Origin: an uncultured euryarchaeote
GTDB lineage: Archaea; Thermoplasmatota; Poseidoniia; Poseidoniales; Poseidoniaceae
NCBI GenBank assembly: GCA_937892945.1
Contig: CALBIL010000038.1
Location: 1 to 64,000 of the forward strand
Direction: 5' to 3'
DNA: 64,000 nt
The notes under the pieces are model-generated. The model did not search any database. It was not told where the DNA came from and worked only from the letters and a program-made list of their open reading frames with translations. Positions 1-8,337 of the stretch are shown one piece after another. Every line of letters starts with the position of its first letter. Position 1 is the first letter of the stretch. Made by a program: the position numbers and the translations under genes.

Positions 1-279
1 GCTAAAGCATGGAATGCAGATGCAGGATTGGATGAAGAAGTCACAGTTGAAGACACCGTTGAAGAGTCGGAAGTTGAGGCGGCTGAAGAAGTCACAGTTG
101 AAGACATCGTTGAAGAGTCTGAAGTTGAGGCGGCTGAAGAAGTTGCAGTTGAAGACACCGTTGAAGAGTCGGAAGTTGAGGCGGCTGAAGAAACAACCGA
201 AAAGGGTTGTCCGATTTGTATGGCAGTGAATGCATCTGATGCTGCTGCTTGTGCTGTTTGTTCATTCACGTTCGAGTGA
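1..279 (+). CDS. Acidic-repeat protein with C-terminal zinc ribbon (5' end missing)
   Basis: The frame is open from the first base, so this is the last 92 residues of a longer protein. It starts AKAWNADAGLDEE, then carries three near-identical 17-residue acidic repeats (VTVEDTVEESEVEAAEE type), then a short C-terminal zinc ribbon, CPIC-x10-CAVC. The acidic part is probably disordered; the four cysteines should bind one zinc. I cannot name the family because the main domain lies outside the window. The first possible internal start is TTG at 28, but nothing suggests translation begins there. It lies upstream of, and on the same strand as, the insertase-cmk-cbf5 cluster but is separated from it by an opposite-strand gene. 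Confidence 0.75.
   Translation, partial: AKAWNADAGLDEEVTVEDTVEESEVEAAEEVTVEDIVEESEVEAAEEVAVEDTVEESEVEAAEETTEKGCPICMAVNASDAAACAVCSFTFE
37..189 (+). repeat. Three tandem 51-bp repeats inside the coding sequence
   Basis: Units at 37-87, 88-138 and 139-189 each encode 17 residues and differ at only a few bases (for example ACC/ATC and ACA/GCA changes). The unit length is a multiple of three, so gain or loss of a copy keeps the frame. Copy number may vary between strains. Confidence 0.9.
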
Positions 280-365
280 TACCATCAAAGTACGCTTTGA
301 GTGATTCTTTCTGAACGTCTGTGCTCAGGATCGATGGTTCTGTTTGAACGTTCGAACACGAACCT

Positions 366-806
366 TCATTCAGGCAAGACCCATTGAGGCCAATTTTCAT
401 TATCTGAAGAGTTGCTCACGAGAATGAGGACCGGTCTGTCGACTCTCGAAAGTACCAGATCCAACGGATTATGGAGAGATGGTGGAATTACACCGTCTCT
501 TAGGTCGACAGCCAACCATGCGCCGGGATACTGTTCCATCCATGCTTCGAGTTCTGCCTCGATACCTTCGGGTGGAATACCTTGCCGAACACTGGCAATA
601 AATCCCCATCCAGGTGGACAGCGACGTTCTGCATCGGTCCACAAAAATATACGACGCTCACCGGGTAAGCGTTCCAATTGTGCATCAGCCTCATCCAACG
701 TGATGCAAACAGGTCGATTCGGCATTGGCATTGGCAATGAATGACGCCAAGTTCGGTCCAAATCCAACGGTTCTCTCCGGCGCATGGAAGACCGTTGCCG
801 CCCCAT
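366..806 (-). CDS. Hypothetical protein
   Basis: A 146-residue protein from ATG at 806; an upstream ATG at 932 is possible but would overlap the divergent insertase gene. I do not recognise a family. The N-terminus is basic and Arg-rich (MGRQRSSMRRREPLDLD). The rest looks like a folded alpha/beta domain with conserved-looking stretches RIFLWTDAERRCPPGWGF and GAWLAVDLRDGVIPP. There is no signal peptide or membrane segment. It is divergent from the insertase gene with about 40 bp between starts, so the two may share a promoter region. The reading frame has no internal break and fills the gap well, which supports it being real. Confidence 0.6.
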   Translation of the reverse strand: MGRQRSSMRRREPLDLDRTWRHSLPMPMPNRPVCITLDEADAQLERLPGERRIFLWTDAERRCPPGWGFIASVRQGIPPEGIEAELEAWMEQYPGAWLAVDLRDGVIPPSLHNPLDLVLSRVDRPVLILVSNSSDNENWPQWVLPE

Positions 807-845
807 CGTTTCAATCTCTCGGCACTGCGTGTATGAAGTGCGTCG

Positions 846-1817
846 ATGACAGAGGAATTCAAGCGAACCTTCATGCCCTCTATGCACCGCCCTCAATACA
901 TGTCCAACGGGAATGCACCCCCGCCACCTCAACCCCCAGGTGGGTCAATGTTGATGATGCTTGGAGTTATGGTCATGATGACGCTCTTAATCATGAACCC
1001 AAGTATTCGTAATACGCTCGGTGATGTTGCTGACCCAATCTTATCTCCGATACTACCTGAAGAAGCCTACTTTGTCCTCACTGTACTGATCTTGGGAAGT
1101 TTTTCAATGACGATGAATACTGTTCTTCGGAATTTCTTTACCGACCCTATGGCTCAAGCCCATATCGGCCATCGACAGGGCCAAGTACGAAAAATGATGA
1201 ATGATGCCAGAGTATCACGTGACCCGATCTTGCAGGAAAAAGCAACGACGCTCCAACAACAAATGATGCCTGAGCAATTGAAAGTTCAGATGGGTGCGAT
1301 GAAGCCAATGATGTTCACGATGGTCTTCATCATCGGCATTTTTGCTTGGTTGACAAGTGCTGTCGAAAGTTTCAGAGTCGACTATGTATCCCTCCCATGG
1401 GCGTCAGAATGGAACTTGCTTGAAGATAAGTTCCTCTTCTTCCCAGCATGGATTTGCGCATACATCTGTATGAGCGCTCCACTTGGCAGGATTATTGACC
1501 GTCACATCAAACTTTTCCGATACCGCAAGCACCCCTTGGTGACTTCTGGCGAGACCCTCAAAGAACCACTCCTTCATCTGGTAGTCTCTTCAACATCCTC
1601 CGTAGACAATGATGCCAAGCGTCGAAAGCAACGCAATCAACGCAACAATCCAAGTAATCGCAGTAAGGCAAAGATTTGGCCAAAGGATGAAAGTACCGAA
1701 AAAGCGGTGAAAATTGAATCAAAATCAAATGAGTGCCCAGAATGTGGCCTCAGCATGATTACGAAACTCGGAGCCCGAAGTCGGCGTTGTGACGTTTGTC
1801 GACACGAGTGGGTGTAG
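846..1817 (+). CDS. EMC3/TMCO1-like (DUF106) membrane insertase with zinc ribbon
   Basis: 323 residues, a member of the Oxa1/YidC superfamily in its archaeal DUF106 branch, predicted to help insert proteins into the cytoplasmic membrane. Hydrophobic segments lie near residues 35-53, 70-92, 158-178 and 200-217. A charged, Gln/Met-rich cytoplasmic hairpin sits between the second and third segments, as usual for the family. After a basic linker a C-terminal zinc ribbon follows (CPEC near 297, CDVC near 317), which is an addition to the core fold. The N-terminus is ambiguous: ATG 900 (MSNGNAPPPP) is a good alternative to ATG 846. The gene is followed after 2 bp by cmk; DUF106-cmk-cbf5 linkage is typical of archaeal ribosomal-protein/secY neighbourhoods. 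Confidence 0.85.
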   Translation: MTEEFKRTFMPSMHRPQYMSNGNAPPPPQPPGGSMLMMLGVMVMMTLLIMNPSIRNTLGDVADPILSPILPEEAYFVLTVLILGSFSMTMNTVLRNFFTDPMAQAHIGHRQGQVRKMMNDARVSRDPILQEKATTLQQQMMPEQLKVQMGAMKPMMFTMVFIIGIFAWLTSAVESFRVDYVSLPWASEWNLLEDKFLFFPAWICAYICMSAPLGRIIDRHIKLFRYRKHPLVTSGETLKEPLLHLVVSSTSSVDNDAKRRKQRNQRNNPSNRSKAKIWPKDESTEKAVKIESKSNECPECGLSMITKLGARSRRCDVCRHEWV

Positions 1818-1819
1818 AT

Positions 1820-2356
1820 ATGCCACGTATTACCGTGTCAGGCCATCCAGGCAGTGGTACAAGCACCTTGGTGAAAGGACTTGTAGCGCACTTTGGGTGG
1901 ACATCACTCAATGGCGGTGATGTGTTTCGAAACGAAGCTGCTAATCGAAACATGAGTCTTCAAGAATTTGGAGAATTATGTAAAGGAGACCTTGAAGTGG
2001 ACAGGGCATTGGATAAACTGTTGCAAGAAAAAATGCTTGCAAACTCCGCAGATATTGTAGAATCAAGATTGGCGGGCTGGTGGGCATACCGGTTGGAAAT
2101 TCCTTGTGTTCGGCTCTGGTTGGAAGTTGATGAACACGAACGAGCAACGAGAGTCTCTTATCGCGAAGGCAATTCTATAGAACAGGCTCTTGCAGAGAAT
2201 AAGAAACGCTCGGCGGTTGATGCTGAGCGCTTTATGGAACTCTACCAACTGTTACCTGAACAGCGCGAACCCTATACATCATCACTTGACGCAACAAACC
2301 TTGGCAGTGAAGAAGTACTTGCTGCCACCATCACAATTTTGGAGAAATACCTATGA
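1820..2356 (+). CDS. cmk: Cytidylate kinase, archaeal type
   Basis: 178 residues. Phosphorylates CMP and dCMP with ATP in pyrimidine nucleotide metabolism. The P-loop GHPGSGTST is at residues 7-15, followed by the NMP-binding region (GGDVFRNEA) and an arginine-bearing lid region (RATRVSYREG). Length matches the short archaeal cytidylate kinases. Start is ATG 1820, two bases after the insertase stop; its own stop overlaps the cbf5 start in an ATGA, so the three genes are probably co-transcribed and translationally coupled. Confidence 0.93.
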   Translation: MPRITVSGHPGSGTSTLVKGLVAHFGWTSLNGGDVFRNEAANRNMSLQEFGELCKGDLEVDRALDKLLQEKMLANSADIVESRLAGWWAYRLEIPCVRLWLEVDEHERATRVSYREGNSIEQALAENKKRSAVDAERFMELYQLLPEQREPYTSSLDATNLGSEEVLAATITILEKYL

Positions 2357-3321
2357 CACTACACATTCTTGATGCTGCTGCCTCTACCAACCCTGCCATC
2401 GGTGGAATCCCAGATGACCGAGATGTTGAGGAGCGTCTTGCCTCCGGATTTATTCTTTTGGACAAACCTGCAGGCCCGACCTCTCACCAACTTGCATCGT
2501 GGGCTCGTGACCTCTTTGGTCTCGAACGCTTGGGCCATGGAGGCACACTCGACCCGTTTGCCACAGGTGTCCTTCCTTTGATGGCAGGGAAAACTATGAA
2601 ACTCACCAAAAAAATCCTTACGCACAAGAAGACCTACATCTGCGTCTTCCGTTTTGCAACAGTTCCTGATGAAGCACAACTCAAGAAAGTAATGAAGCAA
2701 CTCACAGGACGAGTTTACAATGTACCACCGGAAGTTTCTGCAGTCAAAGTACAGGTTCGAACCCGTAAAATCTTCACTTTTGAAAATATTGAGATGAAAG
2801 GAAACGATATGATCGCTCGGGTTTACTGTGAAGCAGGCACCTACATCCGTACCATGGCTCGTGACCTTGGATTGCTCTTGGACATGAAAGTACAATTGAA
2901 GGAATTACGTCGTGAAAACACTGGTGTATTCAAATTAGAAGATTGTATTACCATGCAAGATTTAGCAGATGCTGTTTGGCTCTGGAAAGAATGCAACCAA
3001 CCTGAAGCCTTGCTCCGTGTTATTCACCCAATTGAAAAGTTACTCCTCGATTTACCAATGGCAACTGTAAAAGACAGTGCGGCTGCTGCTTTAGCCCATG
3101 GTGCGCCGTTATTGCGACCTGGACTGGTTAATATTTCTGCAGGAGTTAAAGCTGGAAAGGAAGTTGTCATTCAAACCTTGAAAGGCGAGGCCGTTGGAAT
3201 TGTATCGCTCACGCTCGGGACGGATGAAATCGCTGCTATTAACGAAGGTGAAGTTGCTCGACCAAGTATGGTCTTGCTCGATGAAGGATTATACCCTCGT
3301 CGCTGGAAGTCTCCAGAGTGA
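2353..3321 (+). CDS. cbf5: tRNA/rRNA pseudouridine synthase Cbf5 (box H/ACA RNP catalytic subunit)
   Basis: 322 residues. Converts uridine to pseudouridine in rRNA as the catalytic subunit of box H/ACA particles, and in archaea may also act on tRNA position 55. The TruB-family signature is clear: ILLDKPAGPTSHQ, then GHGGTLDPFATG with the catalytic Asp near residue 67, then the GTYIRTMARDLG motif near 180. A PUA RNA-binding domain occupies roughly 235-315. The start overlaps the cmk stop (ATGA). About 30 N-terminal residues precede the conserved core, resembling archaeal and eukaryotic Cbf5 more than bacterial TruB. Confidence 0.95.
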   Translation: MTLHILDAAASTNPAIGGIPDDRDVEERLASGFILLDKPAGPTSHQLASWARDLFGLERLGHGGTLDPFATGVLPLMAGKTMKLTKKILTHKKTYICVFRFATVPDEAQLKKVMKQLTGRVYNVPPEVSAVKVQVRTRKIFTFENIEMKGNDMIARVYCEAGTYIRTMARDLGLLLDMKVQLKELRRENTGVFKLEDCITMQDLADAVWLWKECNQPEALLRVIHPIEKLLLDLPMATVKDSAAAALAHGAPLLRPGLVNISAGVKAGKEVVIQTLKGEAVGIVSLTLGTDEIAAINEGEVARPSMVLLDEGLYPRRWKSPE

Positions 3322-3555
3322 ATCAATTAAGATTCTCAAGCTTCAACGTATTCTTCGTAAATATATTCGTCTGTTTCTATTCGTATTTTTAATACTGACA
3401 TAATTCCCACATCCACTTTGTCAACAGGTGTTGAACGGCCCCCACAGCCTCAAAGCAATTTTTTGTGAGACGGTCCCCCTATCAAGTTTGAGGGTGTATT
3501 TCGCGTTATCCGTCAAACCGGATTGTTTTCGCTCACGAATGCGAAGAAAGCATAT

Positions 3556-5949
3556 TCATTCCAGTTTTTTGATTTTTGCTGGAGTTAAGAAGAGGAAGAT
3601 ACCACTGATTATCAAGATTGTAACTCCTATAACTCCCCAAAAGACCCCGTCAGAAACTTGACCTGAATTCGGATTGATCGTATCTGATGTAAGAGCGGGT
3701 TCAATAGCAACTGCAAGTAATCCCTCATTGTTATCTTCTTGACCTTCCTTTATTTCGAGGCCTCGGTCAATAATCGCACGAATCTGAATCTGTTCCTTGT
3801 CGTCAGGAACTTGCCAATCACACGTCACATAAGCAACTGTGCCAGGCTGAAGTGAAGGTAATGTCTCAAAATCAATCAACTCGGAATTTGCCTCACAGCG
3901 AACTGAAATCATACTTGCTTCAGCTTGTCCAATGTTTCGAACAAGAACTCGAATTGAAACAATATCACCTGAACGAACGGTATCCGTTCCAATATCGATC
4001 TCTTCAACATAGAGGTCAGGAAGTGCGAGAACTTCAAGATCCAAGATTCTCTCATGACACGAGGTTTGGTCACACAGTGAAATTAGAACTGAAGTGAAAC
4101 CAGGAGTGGGTGCATTCACGTTCAATGTTTTGTTGAAGACATCAACGGTAACCCATGAACGATTTGACGATGCTGTTAAGCCAGAGGAATCAACGTCTGT
4201 ATAATCAAAAGCAATCTCAGTCGGGATGGACAACTCAACAGGTACCAAAGATTGGAATTCTTGCAGTACGGGAGTATCGTCAATGTTTTCCACATTAACG
4301 ATAAAAGTCTCGACCCAAGTATTTCCTGCAACATCTGTCACCGTTGTTTGAATGGTGGCTTGTCCAGAAGATTCAGATTGAAGTGATAAACGGACATCAC
4401 CTTCTGTTAAGTCAACTTCAACTAAATCCGGATTCGAGTTTGAAAAAGCGACCTCAAGGTTTTCGTAAGTCGTTCGGTCATCGGTACATCGATACAAAAA
4501 TGGTAAAATGCGACCGCCACCATCTTCAGTCAAGAATTGGTCTCCAACTGGGAGGCAGACCGGGTCTTCATCCCAATCCACTTCATAGCCGCCCGTAACC
4601 GTCATCGATGTAACCTCAAAGGCGGTTGTACTGGCATTTCCAAGTGAATCCCAAGTAAACCATGTTTTCAATTCTACTTTCAATGATGTATCCCCTGCAG
4701 CCATGTGCTTACCGATTGGGAAGGAAAGGGCCAATGAGGGAGACAGTGTCACGGGTTGGTTGGTTACCAGTTCGTCATTGACAAAAAGAAGCCAGCGAGA
4801 GTAAACCGAGTCCAAACCATCGACATCACCAAAGATTCGGCCTTGGAAAGACAATGTTGGATCATTGACATCAACGGTGAATGTAGAAATGCACGCATCG
4901 ATGGTGGAGATTCGAAGTTGAGTGAAAGGATAGTCGGGAAGAAGGAGGTGTTCATCCATCGATGCAAAGTCGGAAAAGGTTACACCGTCATCTGAAAAAG
5001 AATACTCCAATCCAACATCATCCAGAGATTCATTTTCCAAAGTGTAGTGGACTCTTCCAATACGTTGGTTTGGAGGAGTCTCAATAATTTCACTGGTCCA
5101 AAGACCGGTTGAACCCGAAAGACTCGATTGGAGGCCACAGTCAGCCAACGCCATGTTATCAGATGTTCCAGACATGAAGTCAAGACCAATCACTGGCATT
5201 TCATGCCCTGTAAATTGAGCTTGCGCAGAACCGTATTCACCACCATACCATGGAGTTTGCATGGTGACTTGTATGCCAACAGCATCAACATTGAGTTGAG
5301 AATCATCGGTTGAGCCTACAGAAACATAATCCAATGTGACCACTGCGTTTTGAATGATGCTCCAATCCCAAGTGGTGAGGTCTGATACATTGTACGACCA
5401 TGTATTTGAAAGATAATCCAAAGAGGCTTGTGTGTGGGAGAAGGTCGTTAAGGATTCATATTGACCGTCATAATTGAGTGAGATTCGAACTGAATCTTGG
5501 TACAACTGGTCGGGCACTGAAAAAGCAACAACAACATCAACTGCAAGAACCTCATACTCTGTTGAACCAAAAGCATTGAACGATGACAATTGAATCTCCG
5601 GGCCAGTTGACCAAGAGGTAGCCCCATCTGGCGTGCCGATTGAGTTATTGGAGTCGGTAGGCGATGATTGCGCCCAAAAAGTCATACTGTCTTGATTCAA
5701 TGGGCGTTGGTGTACCATGGTCAGGCGTTGATCGGCGACCATTGCATCAGTGTAGGTTGCAGGGTCTTCAGAAAAAGAGGTAAAGGCACCAAGTGTCCAA
5801 TTTGAAGCTTGGGTGAAGTCGCCTTCGGGAAATATTTCAACAATGTTCGTTTGGTGCACTGAACGAGCAGAAACTGCACTGAATGGCGCTAAGAGTAACA
5901 AAAACAACAGAAAAAGAACGACGGAATGACTCGACTTTGATACTCGCAT
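3556..5949 (-). CDS. Large secreted membrane-anchored protein with CARDB-like domain
   Basis: 797 residues from ATG 5949 (an ATG at 6000 would add 17 residues ahead of the signal). The N-terminus MRVSKSSHSVVLFLLFLL is a signal peptide with likely cleavage after AVSA. The exterior part is beta-rich, with several NxS/T sequons and few cysteines. A CARDB-like adhesion domain (LYVEEIDIGTDTVRSGD to GQEDNNEG) sits near residues 640-745. One C-terminal transmembrane helix (GVFWGVIGVTILIISG) is followed by a very short basic tail. It is probably a surface protein facing the periplasm-like space or the outside; its ligand is unknown. It converges with cbf5 across a 234-bp gap in which I see no gene. 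Confidence 0.8.
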   Translation of the reverse strand: MRVSKSSHSVVLFLLFLLLLAPFSAVSARSVHQTNIVEIFPEGDFTQASNWTLGAFTSFSEDPATYTDAMVADQRLTMVHQRPLNQDSMTFWAQSSPTDSNNSIGTPDGATSWSTGPEIQLSSFNAFGSTEYEVLAVDVVVAFSVPDQLYQDSVRISLNYDGQYESLTTFSHTQASLDYLSNTWSYNVSDLTTWDWSIIQNAVVTLDYVSVGSTDDSQLNVDAVGIQVTMQTPWYGGEYGSAQAQFTGHEMPVIGLDFMSGTSDNMALADCGLQSSLSGSTGLWTSEIIETPPNQRIGRVHYTLENESLDDVGLEYSFSDDGVTFSDFASMDEHLLLPDYPFTQLRISTIDACISTFTVDVNDPTLSFQGRIFGDVDGLDSVYSRWLLFVNDELVTNQPVTLSPSLALSFPIGKHMAAGDTSLKVELKTWFTWDSLGNASTTAFEVTSMTVTGGYEVDWDEDPVCLPVGDQFLTEDGGGRILPFLYRCTDDRTTYENLEVAFSNSNPDLVEVDLTEGDVRLSLQSESSGQATIQTTVTDVAGNTWVETFIVNVENIDDTPVLQEFQSLVPVELSIPTEIAFDYTDVDSSGLTASSNRSWVTVDVFNKTLNVNAPTPGFTSVLISLCDQTSCHERILDLEVLALPDLYVEEIDIGTDTVRSGDIVSIRVLVRNIGQAEASMISVRCEANSELIDFETLPSLQPGTVAYVTCDWQVPDDKEQIQIRAIIDRGLEIKEGQEDNNEGLLAVAIEPALTSDTINPNSGQVSDGVFWGVIGVTILIISGIFLFLTPAKIKKLE

Positions 5950-6077
5950 GTATTGACGAGGCCAGCGAATACACTTGAATAAGAGGGTGGCTTGTTCCAT
6001 TGATTCATGGTTTGAATGTATGATACGCTCTACGGATTATTGAAATACCACGCCAATGACCGCGACTTACCTCTCAT

Positions 6078-6150
6078 GGCTGTGATGGTGTAGGGGTTAG
6101 CACGGCAGATTGTGGTTCTGCCAGCCCGAGTTCGATTCTCGGTCACGGCC
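6078..6150 (+). tRNA. tRNA-His (GTG) with encoded G-1
   Basis: The acceptor stem GCTGTGA (6079-6085) pairs with TCACGGC (6143-6149), discriminator C73 is at 6150, and an extra G at 6078 can pair with C73, as required for tRNA-His identity. The anticodon arm GCAGA-TTGTGGT-TCTGC gives anticodon GTG. The T arm CCGAG-TTCGATT-CTCGG is canonical. CCA is not encoded (the next bases are CCT). It converges with ribA, whose stop begins 4 bases downstream. Confidence 0.95.
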
Positions 6151-6153
6151 CCT

Positions 6154-6795
6154 TTAGTTTCCATCCAGTTGAACTTTGTCAATTTCATGACCCATCCGTT
6201 CAACTTTCGTCTCCAAATAGAATCGGTTTTGTTCACTCACACCGACAACAAGTGGAATGGAATCAACCACATTAATACCATGTTGTTCGAGTTGCTGACG
6301 CTTATTTGGGTTGTTTGAGAGAAGATTAACTCGAGTAATATTCAAAGCAGTGAGCATGCTTGCTGCAATGCTGTAGTCTCGACCGTCAGCAGGTAAGCCA
6401 AGCATGAGATTTGCATCGAGAGTATCGGCGCCTTTGTCTTGAAGGTGGTATGCCTGAATCTTAGCGTGAAGTCCGATACCTCGACCCTCTTGACGCAAGT
6501 ACAGTAAACATCCCCAGCCGCGTTGAACGATTGCTTTCAGAGCGGAATCGAGTTGTGGACCGCAGTCACATCGCAGGCTACCTAAGACATCGCCAGTGAG
6601 ACATTCAGAATGCACTCGGACAACCACTGGATCCGGTCCATTCATGTCGCCGAGTGTGAGTGCTACATGGTCAAAGCCGGTTGAGGCTTCGTGAAAAATT
6701 CGAATTTGAAAGTTACCGTGGACCGTTGGAAGTTTTGCTTCACTCGGAACTGAATCGTTTTCAACTAATTCAACTGCAGGGGGGAGTGCGGTCAT
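6154..6795 (-). CDS. ribA: GTP cyclohydrolase II
   Basis: 213 residues. Opens GTP to 2,5-diamino-6-ribosylamino-pyrimidinone phosphate, formate and pyrophosphate, the first step of bacterial-type riboflavin synthesis. The zinc-binding signature CLTGDVLGSLRCDCG has all three cysteines, followed by the RQEGRGIGL catalytic loop and the C-terminal LLSNNPNK region. No DHBP synthase (RibB) domain is fused. The start ATG 6795 follows a GAGGTGG ribosome-binding site and overlaps the tusA stop (ATGA), so the two genes form an operon. Many archaea use the unrelated GTP cyclohydrolase III instead, which makes a bacterial origin likely. Confidence 0.93.
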   Translation of the reverse strand: MTALPPAVELVENDSVPSEAKLPTVHGNFQIRIFHEASTGFDHVALTLGDMNGPDPVVVRVHSECLTGDVLGSLRCDCGPQLDSALKAIVQRGWGCLLYLRQEGRGIGLHAKIQAYHLQDKGADTLDANLMLGLPADGRDYSIAASMLTALNITRVNLLSNNPNKRQQLEQHGINVVDSIPLVVGVSEQNRFYLETKVERMGHEIDKVQLDGN

Positions 6796-7058
6796 TCAAC
6801 CACCTCAATCAAAAAACGAAGTTCGCCTGCGATTTCCTCGATGGAGAGAATGTTGTTCTTCCCACGAGCCGTCAGTAAGGGCATATCATACACCGTTTCT
6901 GGGTCATCTGCTAAGACTTCGAGAATTTGCCCTGCGTCCATATTCGAAAGAGCCTTTTTTGCTTCAGCGACTGGTACTGGGCAAAAAAACCCGATCACAT
7001 TGAGACGGTGTGTTGGCGAAACAATTGGCGCGTCTCCAAGAGAAACAGCCTCGACCAT
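6792..7058 (-). CDS. tusA: TusA/SirA-family sulfur carrier protein
   Basis: 88 residues. The small alpha/beta TusA fold is recognisable from the N-terminal motif GFFCPVPVAEAKKAL, whose cysteine normally carries persulfide sulfur to acceptors in tRNA thiolation or cofactor synthesis. The following LEVLADDPET matches the family beta strand and turn. It is the first gene of a two-gene operon with ribA, with overlapping stop and start. Its sulfur donor and acceptor cannot be deduced from this window. Confidence 0.85.
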   Translation of the reverse strand: MVEAVSLGDAPIVSPTHRLNVIGFFCPVPVAEAKKALSNMDAGQILEVLADDPETVYDMPLLTARGKNNILSIEEIAGELRFLIEVVE

Positions 7059-7100
7059 GGCATACCCTAGTCATCATCCTTTTCAAGGCCTCCGAAAAGG

Positions 7101-8315
7101 ATGGAGGTGGCTTTGATTCTGAAACAGACATTGAGGAAAGATAAACCGCAACTTGATGAGGAGGAACACCTACGCAAAGCCATGAGCACGAATGCTAAGT
7201 CCTCCTCTAGCAAAGAGGATTTGGATTGGTCAGAAGTGGCTCAACTCGGGCTTCGGTATGCTCGAATTCCTTTGGCGTTACTCTTTGTTGAAGCCTTTTA
7301 TTGGTTTTTAACTCAACCTTCTGATACGTTAGCACCTTTACAAGTGACTGAAGCATGGTTATGGAATGCAATTACGAACTTCTTGTACAGTGATGGCGAA
7401 TATGTGGCCTCGACGTTGTCAACACACAACGGGTGGATGACAAGGATTGATTTCCTCCATCGCGATTTCCCTGGGAATTTCAATTCCGTAGGTCTGTATG
7501 TATCAGATGAATGCGCAGGTGTGCATGAAATGATTTTCTTATCGACCCTTGTTGCTATGACTGAAGGAGTACCGCAGCGTCTTAAAATCCGTTCGATTCT
7601 CGTCATGTGTAGCATCATCTATGTTCTCAACATCATGCGTCTTGTGATGTTCTTCCCTATTGCCGTCAATGACTGCACCTCGAATCCAAACCAACCCGAA
7701 TGTCTTTCTGGAATGTGGGATTATCACACCGCGGTCTATGAGTGGGGGTTTTTGCTCGTACTTGTGACCATGTGGGTCATCTGGTTTTGGAAAGTAGGAG
7801 GACCTGCACGAACGCTCAATGCAAGTGTATCCAAACATGCAGGTGATGAAAAGTGGCGCTTGAAGTTCCGAAACCAATGGTCTTCCAAACACTATTACTT
7901 TCTTGCAGGTGCGGTGATGTTGTTACTCTTCGCTGCTCATAACGTAACTTCAAATGAAGAAGCAATGGCGGCAAAAGAAACCCTTGACTTCTGTTATTTT
8001 TCTGAACTTGTATCTTCGGAATGTGGCCAAGCTCAAAATCGATGGGATGATGCAATAGGATATGCTTGGTCTCTCTCAGCCATTGGCTTGGTGGTCGTTG
8101 GTGCAACCTCTCTCATGATACAACGGCCTGACGAAGAAGGTAATTGGCCCCAACCGAAGCGCAAAGAAGAAACGGTGATGGTCGTTGAACCCGAGGAAAA
8201 GATTCCTCGCTCACGTCATAACAAGAAGAAATCGGGTTCTTGGAAAAAGAACAGTGAGTCAGCGACAATGAAATCAGTTGTTGATGGTGAAGAATTAGAA
8301 GCCGAGGAAGAGTAA
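7101..8315 (+). CDS. Exosortase/archaeosortase-family membrane transpeptidase
   Basis: 404 residues as given. The three hallmark residues of the exosortase/archaeosortase superfamily are present: Cys in SDECAGVHEMIFLSTL (near 137), Arg in NIMRLVMFF (near 180), and His in WDYHTAVYEWG (near 212), each beside a membrane helix. Archaeosortases cleave C-terminal sorting signals of secreted proteins and pass them to a lipid or other anchor. About five to seven helices are visible, then a charged Lys/Glu-rich cytoplasmic tail of about 80 residues. The start is unclear: ATG 7101, or ATG 7182 (MSTNAKSSSS) which removes a charged extension; GGAGGTGG at 7103-7110 could also serve a nearby non-ATG start. 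It is divergent from tusA. Confidence 0.8.
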   Translation: MEVALILKQTLRKDKPQLDEEEHLRKAMSTNAKSSSSKEDLDWSEVAQLGLRYARIPLALLFVEAFYWFLTQPSDTLAPLQVTEAWLWNAITNFLYSDGEYVASTLSTHNGWMTRIDFLHRDFPGNFNSVGLYVSDECAGVHEMIFLSTLVAMTEGVPQRLKIRSILVMCSIIYVLNIMRLVMFFPIAVNDCTSNPNQPECLSGMWDYHTAVYEWGFLLVLVTMWVIWFWKVGGPARTLNASVSKHAGDEKWRLKFRNQWSSKHYYFLAGAVMLLLFAAHNVTSNEEAMAAKETLDFCYFSELVSSECGQAQNRWDDAIGYAWSLSAIGLVVVGATSLMIQRPDEEGNWPQPKRKEETVMVVEPEEKIPRSRHNKKKSGSWKKNSESATMKSVVDGEELEAEEE

Positions 8316-8337
8316 TATTCCTTGTTTGAAGTCGACT

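Noticed and set aside
412-874. Two alternative open frames overlapping the 146-residue unknown gene
   Set aside because: Both overlap the minus-strand gene in other frames; that gene has the more protein-like sequence and fits the neighbour boundaries.
2359-2895. A 178-codon open frame antisense to cbf5
   Set aside because: It lies wholly inside an unmistakable Cbf5 coding sequence and has no recognisable domain.
3322-3555. Possible RNA gene in the gap after cbf5
   Set aside because: I found only a weak ATCCG/CGGAT hairpin with a short T stretch at 3508-3527 and no tRNA or known RNA motif.
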